Made by a program: the position numbers and the translations under genes. Positions 1 through 7,368 of a stretch of DNA of 15,215 nucleotides are shown piece after piece (the stretch's first letter is position 1; every line of letters starts with the position of its first letter). Origin of the DNA: JBOGXF01 sp050694275 (lineage in GTDB: Bacteria > Actinomycetota > CADDZG01 > WHSQ01). Under the pieces are notes generated by a model, which was not told the DNA's origin, did no database searches, and saw nothing but the letters and a program-made list of their open reading frames with translations. The stretch lies in the NCBI GenBank assembly GCA_050694275.1, contig JBOGXF010000013.1:1-15215 (forward strand). The letters run 5' to 3'.

Positions 1-2298
1 GAACTCGATGTCCGACAGGCCTCCCGGCCCGAGCTTCAGGTTACGGCGTCGATCGGTTCCGCGCGGAATACGCTCCCGCTCCATGCGTGCCTTCAGATGC
101 CTGATCTCGCCGAGTGCCGTGGGGGCCGGGCTCTCCGGAAAGGCGTGGCGCGCCGCCGCGTTCACTAAGCGCTCCCCGAGCCCGGCGTCTCCGGCGGCAT
201 GACGAGCTTTGAGCAGCGCCTGATGCTCCCACGGATCGGCCCAGCGCTCGTAGTACTCGAGGTACGACTCGATCGAGCGCGCCAGGGGGCCCGATTTTCC
301 TTCCGGACGAAGGCCGGCATCGATCTTGAACGCCTGTCCTTCGGGAGTAACCGAGCCGATCGCTCGCATCAGGTCCTCGGCGACCTTCTCGGCCTCCAGG
401 GGGTCCCCGTCGTGGACGAACATGACGTCGATGTCGGACGAGTAGTTCAGCTCGCGCCCGCCGAGCTTGCCCATTCCGATCACCGCGAAGGGAACGCCGG
501 CGCGGTCGAGGGCGGCCTCGAGGCAGGCATCGGCGAGATCCGCGAGGCCGGCCCCGATGGTCGGCTCGTCGGCCGTCCCGGCGATGTCACACAGAGCGAC
601 GCGCAACATCTCGCGCCGTTTGAACCGCCGCAATCCGTCCAGTCGATCCTGTGGCTCTCGCCACTCGAGCGACGCCAGCGCCTCTCGAACCATTTGCGGC
701 CTCTCCTTCGGCACGCCCGGTCGGCGGGGGTCGGCGATCGTGTGGAGCTCCTCGGGGACGTGGCCGAGGAGATCTCCGAGCAGCCGGCTGCTTCCCAGCA
801 CTTTGGCGAGGAACTCGATTCCTGGAGGGTTGTCGCGCAACGCACCGAGCGCGTCGAGACGTTCGCCGAGCGTCTCGCCAAGACGCAGAAACGAGAACAA
901 CCCCTCGTCGGGGAGCGGCGTCGTCGAGAGCCATCGCAGGAGCGCCGGCGTCAGCACGCGAAAGAGACGGGCGCGCCGAGTCGTGCCCGAAACCAACCCT
1001 TCGAGCGTGCGCGCCGCCCGGTCGACATCGCGGAAGCCGAGGACCCGTAGCCGCTCGCCGAGCGCCTCGCTGGACAGGCGCTGTTCGGCTCCGTACGCGA
1101 GGGATTCGATCATCGGGCGGTAGAAGAGCTTTTCGAAACGCGCCCTGACGTCGGTGAGAACGGCCTGGTGGGATCGCTCGAAACGAGCGGCCGCGCTCTC
1201 TAGCGGCGAGTCCTTGAATCCCATGACGCGCGCCAGCGATGAACGCGCCTCCTGGTCCTTCGGTATGTGACGGACCCGCCTCTCCCGGCGCAGCTGCAGC
1301 CGATGCTCGACGGTGCGAAGCCAGCGGTAGGCAACCGACATTCCCGCGCCGTCGTCGTCGGCCACGTATCCGCCCTCCACCAGAGTCGCCAGGGCGTCGA
1401 GCGTCGACGCGGGACGAACTGTGGCGTCTGCGCCTCCATGGACGAGCTGCAAGAGTTGCACGGCGAATTCGATGTCGCGGATTCCCCCCGGCCCGAGTTT
1501 CACGTCATCGGACTCGGTGGAGCGGGCACGGCGTGCGGAGCGGATTGCGTGATCTTCAACGCGCTCCTTCATCTTGCGGATGCGCGCGATCCGTTCCGAA
1601 TCGACCTCCGTGGGAAATACGAGTGGACGGGTGCGGTCGACGAGCGTCTGTGCAATTTCGAGATTTCCCGCCCCGGCGCGCGCCTTGATGAGGGCCTGGA
1701 ATTCCCATTCCTTGGCCCACTTGTCGTAGTACTCGAGATATCCGTCCAGCGACCGCACAAGCGCGCCGCTGCGGCCCTCGGGCCGGAGGTTGGTGTCGAT
1801 CTCGTACGCGCGTCCCTCCGGGGAAACCTCTCCGAGAACGGAAAGAACGCCTTCGGCCGCCTTCGTAGCCGTTCCGAGATCCGAATCGGTCACGAACATC
1901 ACATCGATGTCCGATACGTAGTTGAGCTCGCGGGCGCCCAGCTTGCCCATGGCCACGATCGCGAGCCCCTCGGGAGCGCCGACCTCGACCAAAGCGGCGT
2001 CGAGGCACGCATCGGCAAGGTCTGCGAGCGCACGACCCACTTCTTCGAGGCTCGCCTCTCCGGCGAGATCCCGGGCTGCGATCTGCAGCAGACGCCGACG
2101 CTTGAACCGCCGCAGGCCGGCGATCCCGGCGGTCGCGTGCGCCTCGGACGCGGCGAGGAGGTACCCCGCCCCGTCGGGCAGGGGCTCCTCGCCGGCGAGA
2201 AGGTCCCTCGCCTCCTCGTCCTGCTCGACCAGCGAGGCCAGGGTTCGGCTTGCCGCCCGAACCACTTTTTCGCGGGAAAGGCCCAGGTCAACACCCAT
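1..2298 (-). CDS. glnE: Glutamine synthetase adenylyltransferase/deadenylylase GlnE (3' end outside window)
   Basis: Reading the complement from 2298 gives 766 uninterrupted codons running off the left edge; bacterial GlnE is usually about 930-1000 residues, so the C-terminal part is missing. The protein attaches and removes AMP on a tyrosine of glutamine synthetase in response to PII and glutamine. Two tandem nucleotidyltransferase domains are visible. The first has GKLGARELNYVSDIDVMF (metal-binding D130-x-D132) and the second GKLGGRELNYSSDIDVMF (D622-x-D624). Each is preceded by a LRRFKRR segment and followed by an LRPEG[RK]SG segment, as in the family. Both catalytic Asp pairs are intact, so both activities are expected. 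Start ATG 2298 lies about 130 residues before the first DxD. An in-frame ATG at 2355 would add 19 Arg-rich residues; neither has a clear Shine-Dalgarno, so the start is uncertain. glnA2 is the next minus-strand gene upstream. Confidence 0.95.
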   Translation of the reverse strand, partial: MGVDLGLSREKVVRAASRTLASLVEQDEEARDLLAGEEPLPDGAGYLLAASEAHATAGIAGLRRFKRRRLLQIAARDLAGEASLEEVGRALADLADACLDAALVEVGAPEGLAIVAMGKLGARELNYVSDIDVMFVTDSDLGTATKAAEGVLSVLGEVSPEGRAYEIDTNLRPEGRSGALVRSLDGYLEYYDKWAKEWEFQALIKARAGAGNLEIAQTLVDRTRPLVFPTEVDSERIARIRKMKERVEDHAIRSARRARSTESDDVKLGPGGIRDIEFAVQLLQLVHGGADATVRPASTLDALATLVEGGYVADDDGAGMSVAYRWLRTVEHRLQLRRERRVRHIPKDQEARSSLARVMGFKDSPLESAAARFERSHQAVLTDVRARFEKLFYRPMIESLAYGAEQRLSSEALGERLRVLGFRDVDRAARTLEGLVSGTTRRARLFRVLTPALLRWLSTTPLPDEGLFSFLRLGETLGERLDALGALRDNPPGIEFLAKVLGSSRLLGDLLGHVPEELHTIADPRRPGVPKERPQMVREALASLEWREPQDRLDGLRRFKRREMLRVALCDIAGTADEPTIGAGLADLADACLEAALDRAGVPFAVIGMGKLGGRELNYSSDIDVMFVHDGDPLEAEKVAEDLMRAIGSVTPEGQAFKIDAGLRPEGKSGPLARSIESYLEYYERWADPWEHQALLKARHAAGDAGLGERLVNAAARHAFPESPAPTALGEIRHLKARMERERIPRGTDRRRNLKLGPGGLSDIEF

Positions 2299-2447
2299 GC
2301 CAGGGAGCCTACGCCGCCGCCGAGCGGCGCCCCGAGGTGGTCGTTCTCCTACCATTTTTTGGGGATGAGCCACAAAAACCCGGCGAATTCTTTCGCGCCC
2401 TCGTCGATGGATGGCCCGGAGGGATTCCACTAGGGTGGCTCACCGTG

Positions 2448-2645
2448 CCTCCCTCCGGGAGGCGCTTGCGTTTGGAGGCCTCACCCAGAGGCCCGACGTG
2501 TTGCCAGCGGTCCATCAGGGTCACGTCGCGGGAAACACCAGTGGCCGGATGGCGCCGGACGTCAGAGAGCCCGCGGGGCGAGCCAGAAAAGAAAAGCCCC
2601 GGCACGCCGCGTGCCTCCACGCGGGCTCTCACTGCAGGGAGGTGA
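2448..2645 (+). promoter_or_regulatory. Structured 5' leader of the NlpC/P60 gene, candidate cis-regulatory RNA
   Basis: The 349-bp gap between the divergent glnE and NlpC/P60 genes contains no gene I can support but is dense in inverted repeats. Seen directly: CCTCCC/GGGAGG with a 3-nt loop (2448-2462); GGCCTC/GAGGCC with a 5-nt loop (2477-2493); ACGTC/GACGT (2523-2527 with 2558-2562); an 11-bp perfect stem 2565-2575 with 2620-2630; and inside it a GGGC/GCCC hairpin (2576-2599) and GGCACG/CGTGCC with a 3-nt loop (2601-2615), together forming a possible three-way junction. The Shine-Dalgarno GGAGG (2638-2642) lies 8 nt after the long stem, and CCTCC at 2614-2618 could pair with it in a rival fold. 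Actinobacterial NlpC/P60 genes are often under c-di-AMP (ydaO) riboswitches, but I cannot find that consensus here. Calling it a riboswitch is inference. Confidence 0.45.
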
Positions 2646-2647
2646 GA

Positions 2648-3175
2648 ATGAGAGGTAGCGATACTCTCCGCTCGCTCACGAAATTCCTCGTGACCATACT
2701 GGTCGCGTCGCTATCGCTGGGATTGGTCGCGCCCGCGGCCCTCGCCCACCGCCCCAACAACTTCTGGGAGGCCCGCAAGCACATACGGAGCCGGGCCCGC
2801 AGCCAGATCGGTGCCCCCTACCGGTACGGTGGGGGCTCTCCCCGGGGATTCGACTGCTCCGGCTTCACCAGGTGGGTCTTCAACGACCACGGCCCAACCC
2901 TTCCGCACAACTCCACCGACCAGTTCCGCATGGCAAAGCGAGATGACTACAGGCGCATATGGAGGCGGTCGAAGCTCAAGGTCGGCGACCTCGTGTTCCA
3001 CAAGACCACCAGCAGGCGCGTCGGTCACGCCGGCATCTACATCGGCAATGGGAAGTTCATCTCGGCCACGTCGTCGAACGGAGTACGGGTTCGCTCTATC
3101 TGGGATCCGTACTATTGGGGGCGGCGCTGGGTGGGCGCGACGCGCACGCCGGTAACGAGGCGTTACAAGGGTTAG
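2648..3175 (+). CDS. Secreted NlpC/P60-family peptidoglycan endopeptidase
   Basis: The product is 175 residues. ATG 2648 is chosen because GGAGG lies 5 nt upstream and because it begins a clean signal peptide: a basic start, a hydrophobic core at about residues 13-27, and an A-L-A cleavage site near residue 33. The mature part is almost only an NlpC/P60 domain, a papain-like cysteine peptidase that cuts peptide stems of peptidoglycan outside the membrane. Visible hallmarks are YRYGGGSPRGFDCSGF with the nucleophile Cys70, the LKVGDLVFH segment, and RVGHAGIYIG with catalytic His127. There is no SH3, LysM or coiled-coil targeting domain, so this is a minimal single-domain form with a very basic mature protein. 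It lies between glnE and glnA2 on the opposite strand, and its stop is 5 bp from the glnA2 stop, so the two transcripts converge. A long, inverted-repeat-rich leader precedes it. Confidence 0.92.
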   Translation: MRGSDTLRSLTKFLVTILVASLSLGLVAPAALAHRPNNFWEARKHIRSRARSQIGAPYRYGGGSPRGFDCSGFTRWVFNDHGPTLPHNSTDQFRMAKRDDYRRIWRRSKLKVGDLVFHKTTSRRVGHAGIYIGNGKFISATSSNGVRVRSIWDPYYWGRRWVGATRTPVTRRYKG

Positions 3176-3180
3176 AGAGG

Positions 3181-4530
3181 CTAGAGGACCGGGAGGTAAC
3201 GGTCGATCTCGTATGGCGACACGTAGGACTTGAACTGGTCCCACTCGGCCCGCTTGTTGCGGAGCAGATATTCGAACACCTGCTCCCCGAGTGCGTCGGC
3301 GACGAGATCGGAAGACTCCATCTCCCTTAGCGACTCGTAGAGATCGTCCGGCAACCGCACGATCCCACGCGCTCTTCGTTCCGTTTCGCTGATCTCGTGG
3401 ATGTTGTCCATCGCCTCGGGCGGAAGCTCGTACCCCTCATCGATGCCCTTGAGACCGGCGGCCAGGACGACGGAGAACGCGAGGTAGGGATTGCAGGCCG
3501 GATCGGGCGAGCGGAACTCGATGCGGGTGGATTGCTCCTTGCGTGGCTTGTACATCGGCACTCGGATCAATGCCGATCGGTTGTGCCGTCCCCAGCAGAC
3601 GTAAACCGGCGCTTCCTGGATCGGATATCCGGGACCCGAGGTCAAGCGTTTGTAGGAGTTCACCCATTGGTTGGTGACCAGGGTGATCTCGCGCGCGTGT
3701 ACCAGCAGACCGGCGATGAATGCCTTCGCCACCTTGGACAGGTGGTACTCGTCTGAAGAATCGTGGAATGCATTCTGGTCCCCTTCGAACAGCGACATGT
3801 GCGTGTGCATACCGGAGCCGGGGAGATCGGTCGACGGTTTCGGCATGAAGGTCGCATACATCCCGCGCCGGGCGGCCATGTCCTTTACGACCAGCCTGTA
3901 GGTCATCACCGAGTCCGCCATGGTCAGCGCGTCCGCGTGGCGCAAGTCGATCTCGTGCTGAGAGGGGGCGACTTCGTGATGCGAAAACTCAACCGGTATG
4001 CCCATGCGCTCGAGCACGTTGATGGTGTCACGCCGAAGCTCCTGCGTAACGTCCAATGGTGTGAGGTCGAAATACCCGCCGTGGTCGATCGGTGTCGGAT
4101 CCTCCGAGGATCTGAACAGAAAGAACTCCATCTCGGGATGGACGTAGAACGTGAACCCGCGTTCGCCGGCTCTCTCGAGGTTTCGTCGCAAGACGTAACG
4201 GGGGTCGCCCCAGAATGGCCGCCCGTCGGGCGTATAGATGTCGCAGAAGATACGCGCCACCCCGGCGCCGTCGACGCGGTCGTCCTGTGCAGGCATGATC
4301 TGGAACGTGCTCGCGTCCGGACGGGCGAGCATGTCCGACTCCTGCACGCGAGCGAAGCCCTCGATGGCCGACCCGTCGAAACCGATGCCTTCCGTGAACG
4401 CCTGCTCCAGCTCCTCTGAGGTGACCGCGAAGGACTTGAGAAAGCCGAGCACGTCGGTGAACCAGAGCCACACCAGGCGGATCCCACGCTCCTCGACGGT
4501 GCGCAGCACGTAGTCCTGCTGTTTTTCCAT
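3181..4530 (-). CDS. glnA2: Glutamine synthetase type I, alpha subtype, GlnA2-like
   Basis: The 449-residue product makes glutamine from glutamate, ammonia and ATP as a cytoplasmic dodecamer. It shows the GS-I landmarks: WFTDVLGFLK near the N-terminus, metal-ligand segment HPEMEFF (E133, E135), KPSTDLPGSGMHTHMSLF (231-248) of the ATP/ammonium site, NRSALIRVP, and RSPDPACNPYLAF. Arg61 in GFARVQESDM matches the feedback-control Arg62 of Bacillus-type GS-I alpha. At the position where GS-I beta carries the adenylylated tyrosine (NLYDLP), this protein has DNIHEI with His378, so it should not be adenylylated. By recall it resembles mycobacterial GlnA2, which also neighbours glnE. ATG 4530 is preferred over ATG 4536 because it gives an N-terminus MEKQQDYVLRT equivalent to the mycobacterial protein. 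A GlnR-type box lies just upstream. Confidence 0.93.
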   Translation of the reverse strand: MEKQQDYVLRTVEERGIRLVWLWFTDVLGFLKSFAVTSEELEQAFTEGIGFDGSAIEGFARVQESDMLARPDASTFQIMPAQDDRVDGAGVARIFCDIYTPDGRPFWGDPRYVLRRNLERAGERGFTFYVHPEMEFFLFRSSEDPTPIDHGGYFDLTPLDVTQELRRDTINVLERMGIPVEFSHHEVAPSQHEIDLRHADALTMADSVMTYRLVVKDMAARRGMYATFMPKPSTDLPGSGMHTHMSLFEGDQNAFHDSSDEYHLSKVAKAFIAGLLVHAREITLVTNQWVNSYKRLTSGPGYPIQEAPVYVCWGRHNRSALIRVPMYKPRKEQSTRIEFRSPDPACNPYLAFSVVLAAGLKGIDEGYELPPEAMDNIHEISETERRARGIVRLPDDLYESLREMESSDLVADALGEQVFEYLLRNKRAEWDQFKSYVSPYEIDRYLPVL

Positions 4531-4537
4531 ATACATA

Positions 4538-4564
4538 AGCCTAAGCCGCCATCGTTTCGAGCAA
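4538..4564 (-). promoter_or_regulatory. Candidate glnA2 promoter, possibly for a leaderless mRNA
   Basis: On the minus strand TTGCTC (4559-4564) could serve as -35 and TAGGCT (4538-4543) as -10, with a short 15-nt spacer. Transcription starting about 7 nt beyond the -10 would begin at or next to ATG 4530, which has no Shine-Dalgarno. That fits a leaderless message, common in actinobacteria. The short spacer and poor -35 fit the idea that an activator bound at the adjacent GlnR box helps RNA polymerase. This is inference from weak motifs. Confidence 0.3.
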
Positions 4565-4569
4565 GTTAC
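4554..4569 (-). promoter_or_regulatory. GlnR-type binding box in the glnA2/nadE spacer
   Basis: On the minus strand the sequence GTAAC-TTGCTC-GAAAC exactly fits the a-site/b-site pair GTnAC-n6-GAAAC described for the actinobacterial nitrogen regulator GlnR. It lies 24 bp before the glnA2 start and 19 bp before the nadE start, and a GlnR-like gene directly follows nadE. I see only one a-b pair; many characterised sites have two, and the flanking 11-bp steps do not continue the pattern. The match is seen; binding is inferred. Confidence 0.6.
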
Positions 4570-4588
4570 AAGCGCATACGCTTACACC

Positions 4589-6313
4589 GTGATCCGAATG
4601 GGGCTGGCGCAGATCAACCCCGCCGTCGGCGACATCGACGGCAACGTCGACCGCGCCCTTCGATCCCTGGAGTGGGCGGACCGGGCGGGCGCGCAGGTCG
4701 TGGTGCTGCCCGAGCTGGCCGTTACGGGCTATCCGCCCGAGGATCTCGTGCTCAAGCCCTCGTTCGTCGCCGCCAACCATCGCGCCGTCGAGCAGATCGC
4801 GGGCAAGACCGGTGACCTTCTCACGGTGGTGGGCTTCGTCGACGGCGGTAGCGATCGCCTCTACAACGCCGCGGCGATCTGCCATGGCGATCGAATTCTG
4901 TCCGTATACCGGAAGCATCTGCTGCCCAACTACGGCGTCTTCGACGAGCGCAGGTATTTCCATCCCGGTCGGGGGCACACGCTGGTCGATACCCCCTCGG
5001 GCGTCATCGGCGTTTGCATCTGCGAGGACGCGTGGTCGGAGCGAGGGCCCGTGGTGACACAAGGCGACCGCGGCGCGCAAGTGGTCATCAACATCAACGC
5101 GTCCCCGTTCTCCAAGGGGAAGCTCGCCGAGCGCGCCGGGATGCTCGGCGCACGGGCACGTGCCGCGCGCGCGTCGATCGTCTATCTCAACACCGTCGGT
5201 GGGCAGGACGAGCTCGTGTTCGACGGAGGGTCGCTCGTGATCGATCCGTCTGGGGAGATCGTCGCGCGGCTCCCACAGTTCTCCGAAGAGCACGCGATCG
5301 TGGATGTGCCGCTCGGAGAGCGAAAGGACAGCGTCCATCCGTCGGTGCGACGGGAGCGGATCGAGCTCCGGACGGTGGATCACTCGACCGAGATGACCGC
5401 GCCGGTGACTCCCGAGTTGGCCCCCGAGCAGGAGATCTACGACGCGCTCGTCCTCGCCCTGTCCGATTACGCGGCCAAGAACGAATTCCAAAGATGCGTG
5501 ATCGGTCTGTCCGGAGGGATCGACTCGTCCTTGACCGCGGCCATCGCGGTCGATGCCCTGGGCCCCGACGCGGTGCTCGGGGTCGCGATGCCGTCGGAGT
5601 ACTCCTCCTCACACTCGATCGACGACGCCAAGGCGCTGGCCGCGAATCTCGGTATCGAGATGCTTGAGATCCCCATCGGTCGCGTCTACAACTCATATCT
5701 CGAGGTGCTGCGCGATGCGTTCGGCAAGGTCACACCCGGACTTGCCGAGGAGAACATCCAGGCGCGCGTCCGCGGGAACTTGCTGATGGCTGTTTCCAAT
5801 CGCTACGGACACCTCGTGGTGGCAACGGGCAACAAGTCGGAGACCGCCTGCGGCTATTCGACTCTTTACGGCGATATGGCGGGGGGGTTCGTTCTGCTCA
5901 AGGATGTCTTCAAGGCCGAGGTCTACGCGCTCGCCCGCTATCGGAACTCGCTCTCGCCGGTGATCCCAGAGAGCGTGCTGACCAAGCCACCGTCGGCCGA
6001 GCTTCGTCCTGGACAGAAGGACACCGACTCCTTGCCGCCTTATGAGATCCTGGATCCCATTCTCGAGGGTTACATCGAGAACGACCTCGATGTCGACCGG
6101 CTCGTCGAGCAGGGGCACGACCGTGCGATCGTGGAACGGGTCGTGGCCCTCGTGGATCGAGCCGAGTACAAGCGGCGGCAGGCACCCCCCGGACCGAAGG
6201 TGACGGCCAAGGCCTTCGGCAAGGACCGCCGGCTGCCGATCAGCAATCTGTGGCGACACGCCGGCGAGAACGAACTGCCACCGAGGGCAGTTGGTAAGAA
6301 GGACACCGAATAA
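4589..6313 (+). CDS. nadE: Glutamine-dependent NAD+ synthetase
   Basis: The 574-residue two-domain enzyme carries out the last step of NAD+ synthesis. It converts deamido-NAD+ to NAD+ with ATP, taking ammonia from glutamine. The N-terminal nitrilase-like glutaminase domain (about 1-265) has the Glu-Lys-Cys triad: E42 in VLPELAVTGYPPEDL, K109 in YRKHLLPNYGVFDE, and C145 in GVCICEDAW. The C-terminal synthetase domain carries the PP-loop SGGIDSS (308-314), plus GNKSE, YGDMAGGF and the PPSAELRPGQKDTDSLPPYE segment. Length is normal for the fused form. GTG 4589 is the start; no Shine-Dalgarno is visible, so the mRNA may be leaderless or weakly initiated. It diverges from glnA2 across a 58-bp spacer and is followed 2 bp later by the GlnR-like gene, suggesting an operon that joins a glutamine consumer with a nitrogen regulator. 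Confidence 0.96.
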   Translation: MIRMGLAQINPAVGDIDGNVDRALRSLEWADRAGAQVVVLPELAVTGYPPEDLVLKPSFVAANHRAVEQIAGKTGDLLTVVGFVDGGSDRLYNAAAICHGDRILSVYRKHLLPNYGVFDERRYFHPGRGHTLVDTPSGVIGVCICEDAWSERGPVVTQGDRGAQVVININASPFSKGKLAERAGMLGARARAARASIVYLNTVGGQDELVFDGGSLVIDPSGEIVARLPQFSEEHAIVDVPLGERKDSVHPSVRRERIELRTVDHSTEMTAPVTPELAPEQEIYDALVLALSDYAAKNEFQRCVIGLSGGIDSSLTAAIAVDALGPDAVLGVAMPSEYSSSHSIDDAKALAANLGIEMLEIPIGRVYNSYLEVLRDAFGKVTPGLAEENIQARVRGNLLMAVSNRYGHLVVATGNKSETACGYSTLYGDMAGGFVLLKDVFKAEVYALARYRNSLSPVIPESVLTKPPSAELRPGQKDTDSLPPYEILDPILEGYIENDLDVDRLVEQGHDRAIVERVVALVDRAEYKRRQAPPGPKVTAKAFGKDRRLPISNLWRHAGENELPPRAVGKKDTE

Positions 6314-6315
6314 CC

Positions 6316-7005
6316 ATGGCCTGGACCTTGTTGCTTCTGTCCGACCATTTCGACGACGTGCGCGATCTCCTGCCGTCGTTTCCGATCGCGCCGTATCGGC
6401 TCGAGCGAGTTCCGCTCAAAGACACCGAGATTCAAGATCTCATCGTGCTCCACCCCGACCTCTTGCTCATCGACGCAACGGGGGATCTCGCGGCGGCCGA
6501 GGAGGCGACGCGACGGCTGGGGCTCGCGTGGGAAATCGGACTCCCACCGATCATGGTCGTCCTCGACGAGGACGGGGTCGCCCGCTTTCGCCTCGAGTCC
6601 GGGGCCGACGATTTCCTTCTGACCCGCGCGTCGGTCGGCGAGATATCTGCGCGCCTTGCCATGCTCGCTCGTCGAGCCGGCAAGACCGATGAGGCGACCG
6701 TCTTGCGGATCGGCGACCTTACGGTAAACCCCGAGAACTACCAGGTCTACGTCGGCGGTGAGCCCCTCGACCTCACCTACAAGGAGTTCGAGCTGCTGAA
6801 GTTCCTCGCGCAGAGACCGGGGCGCGTGTGCGACCGCGACCTACTGCTGCGCGAGGTGTGGGGATACGACTACTACGGCGGAACGCGCACGGTCGACGTT
6901 CACATCAGGCGGCTGAGGGCGAAACTCGGCCCGGAGCACGAAGCGCTCATCGAGACGATTCGCAACGTCGGCTACCGGCTCGCTCCTCGACCGCGCGAGC
7001 GATAG
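6316..7005 (+). CDS. glnR: GlnR-like orphan OmpR-family nitrogen regulator
   Basis: The 229-residue protein has an N-terminal receiver-like domain (1 to about 120) and an OmpR/PhoB winged-helix DNA-binding domain (about 128-225). The latter includes LTYKEFELLKFLAQRPGRV, EVWGYDYYGGTRTVDVH, RRLRAKLG and TIRNVGYRL, which by recall closely resembles GlnR of Streptomyces and Mycobacterium. The receiver is atypical. Asp53 in LLLIDATGD occupies the phosphorylation position, but the usual Thr/Ser is replaced (MVVLDEDG) and the conserved Lys is absent (DDFLLTRAS). That is the pattern of GlnR, which works without a partner kinase. No histidine kinase is adjacent. It starts 2 bp after nadE. A GTAAC-n6-GAAAC box in the glnA2/nadE spacer suggests it controls both neighbours and perhaps its own operon. 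A different OmpR-family regulator with GlnR-like specificity is the main alternative. Confidence 0.78.
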   Translation: MAWTLLLLSDHFDDVRDLLPSFPIAPYRLERVPLKDTEIQDLIVLHPDLLLIDATGDLAAAEEATRRLGLAWEIGLPPIMVVLDEDGVARFRLESGADDFLLTRASVGEISARLAMLARRAGKTDEATVLRIGDLTVNPENYQVYVGGEPLDLTYKEFELLKFLAQRPGRVCDRDLLLREVWGYDYYGGTRTVDVHIRRLRAKLGPEHEALIETIRNVGYRLAPRPRER

Positions 7006-7010
7006 TTCAT

Positions 7011-7352
7011 ATGTCGCTGCTCATCGGCACCGCCCTCGCGTTCGCGTTCCTCGAGTGGCCGTGGCGTCTGCTCGTGATCGTTCCCCTGGCCGCGCTCGAA
7101 GCCTTCGAGATCATGGTGTTCCTGAAATGGCGCAAGGTGCGCTCGATCACCGGAGCCGAAGCGATGATCGGCTCGTCGGGTAAGGCGCTAACCGACTGCC
7201 TCCCGGTCGGGCAGGTCAAGGTGCAGGGGCAGATCTGGAAAGGGCGCTGTCCCGGCGGCGTTCACGCCGGGGACGAGGTCACCGTCGTCGCGATCGAAGG
7301 GCTCACGCTTGAGGTCGTCGCGTCTGCGAGGGCGGGGACGGGCGGCCGGTAG
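7011..7352 (+). CDS. NfeD-like small membrane protein
   Basis: The 113-residue protein starts at ATG 7011, 5 bp after the regulator stop, and is probably co-transcribed with nadE and the regulator. A hydrophobic stretch at about residues 2-40, broken by EWPWR and EAFE, suggests two short membrane helices. The remainder (about 47-108: GAEAMIGSSGKALTD, then GQVKVQGQIWKGRC and AGDEVTVVAIEGLTLEVV) matches the OB-fold domain of NfeD proteins, which are membrane-organisation partners of stomatin/flotillin-like proteins. No stomatin gene is nearby and the usual N-terminal serine protease of long NfeD forms is absent, so it is a short form. The start is tentative, as no Shine-Dalgarno is evident. The function in this operon is unknown. 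Confidence 0.75.
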   Translation: MSLLIGTALAFAFLEWPWRLLVIVPLAALEAFEIMVFLKWRKVRSITGAEAMIGSSGKALTDCLPVGQVKVQGQIWKGRCPGGVHAGDEVTVVAIEGLTLEVVASARAGTGGR

Positions 7353-7368
7353 GCTGGCCGGTCGTCGA

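Noticed and set aside
199..1050. Long plus-strand open frames across 1-2433
   Set aside because: They are antisense to glnE, whose two domains and motifs are unmistakable on the minus strand; open antisense frames are expected at this GC content.
2441..2640. ydaO (c-di-AMP), cobalamin or c-di-GMP riboswitch before the NlpC/P60 gene
   Set aside because: The gene context fits ydaO, but I could not find the conserved blocks of any of these classes in the leader. It is reported only as an unclassified structured leader.
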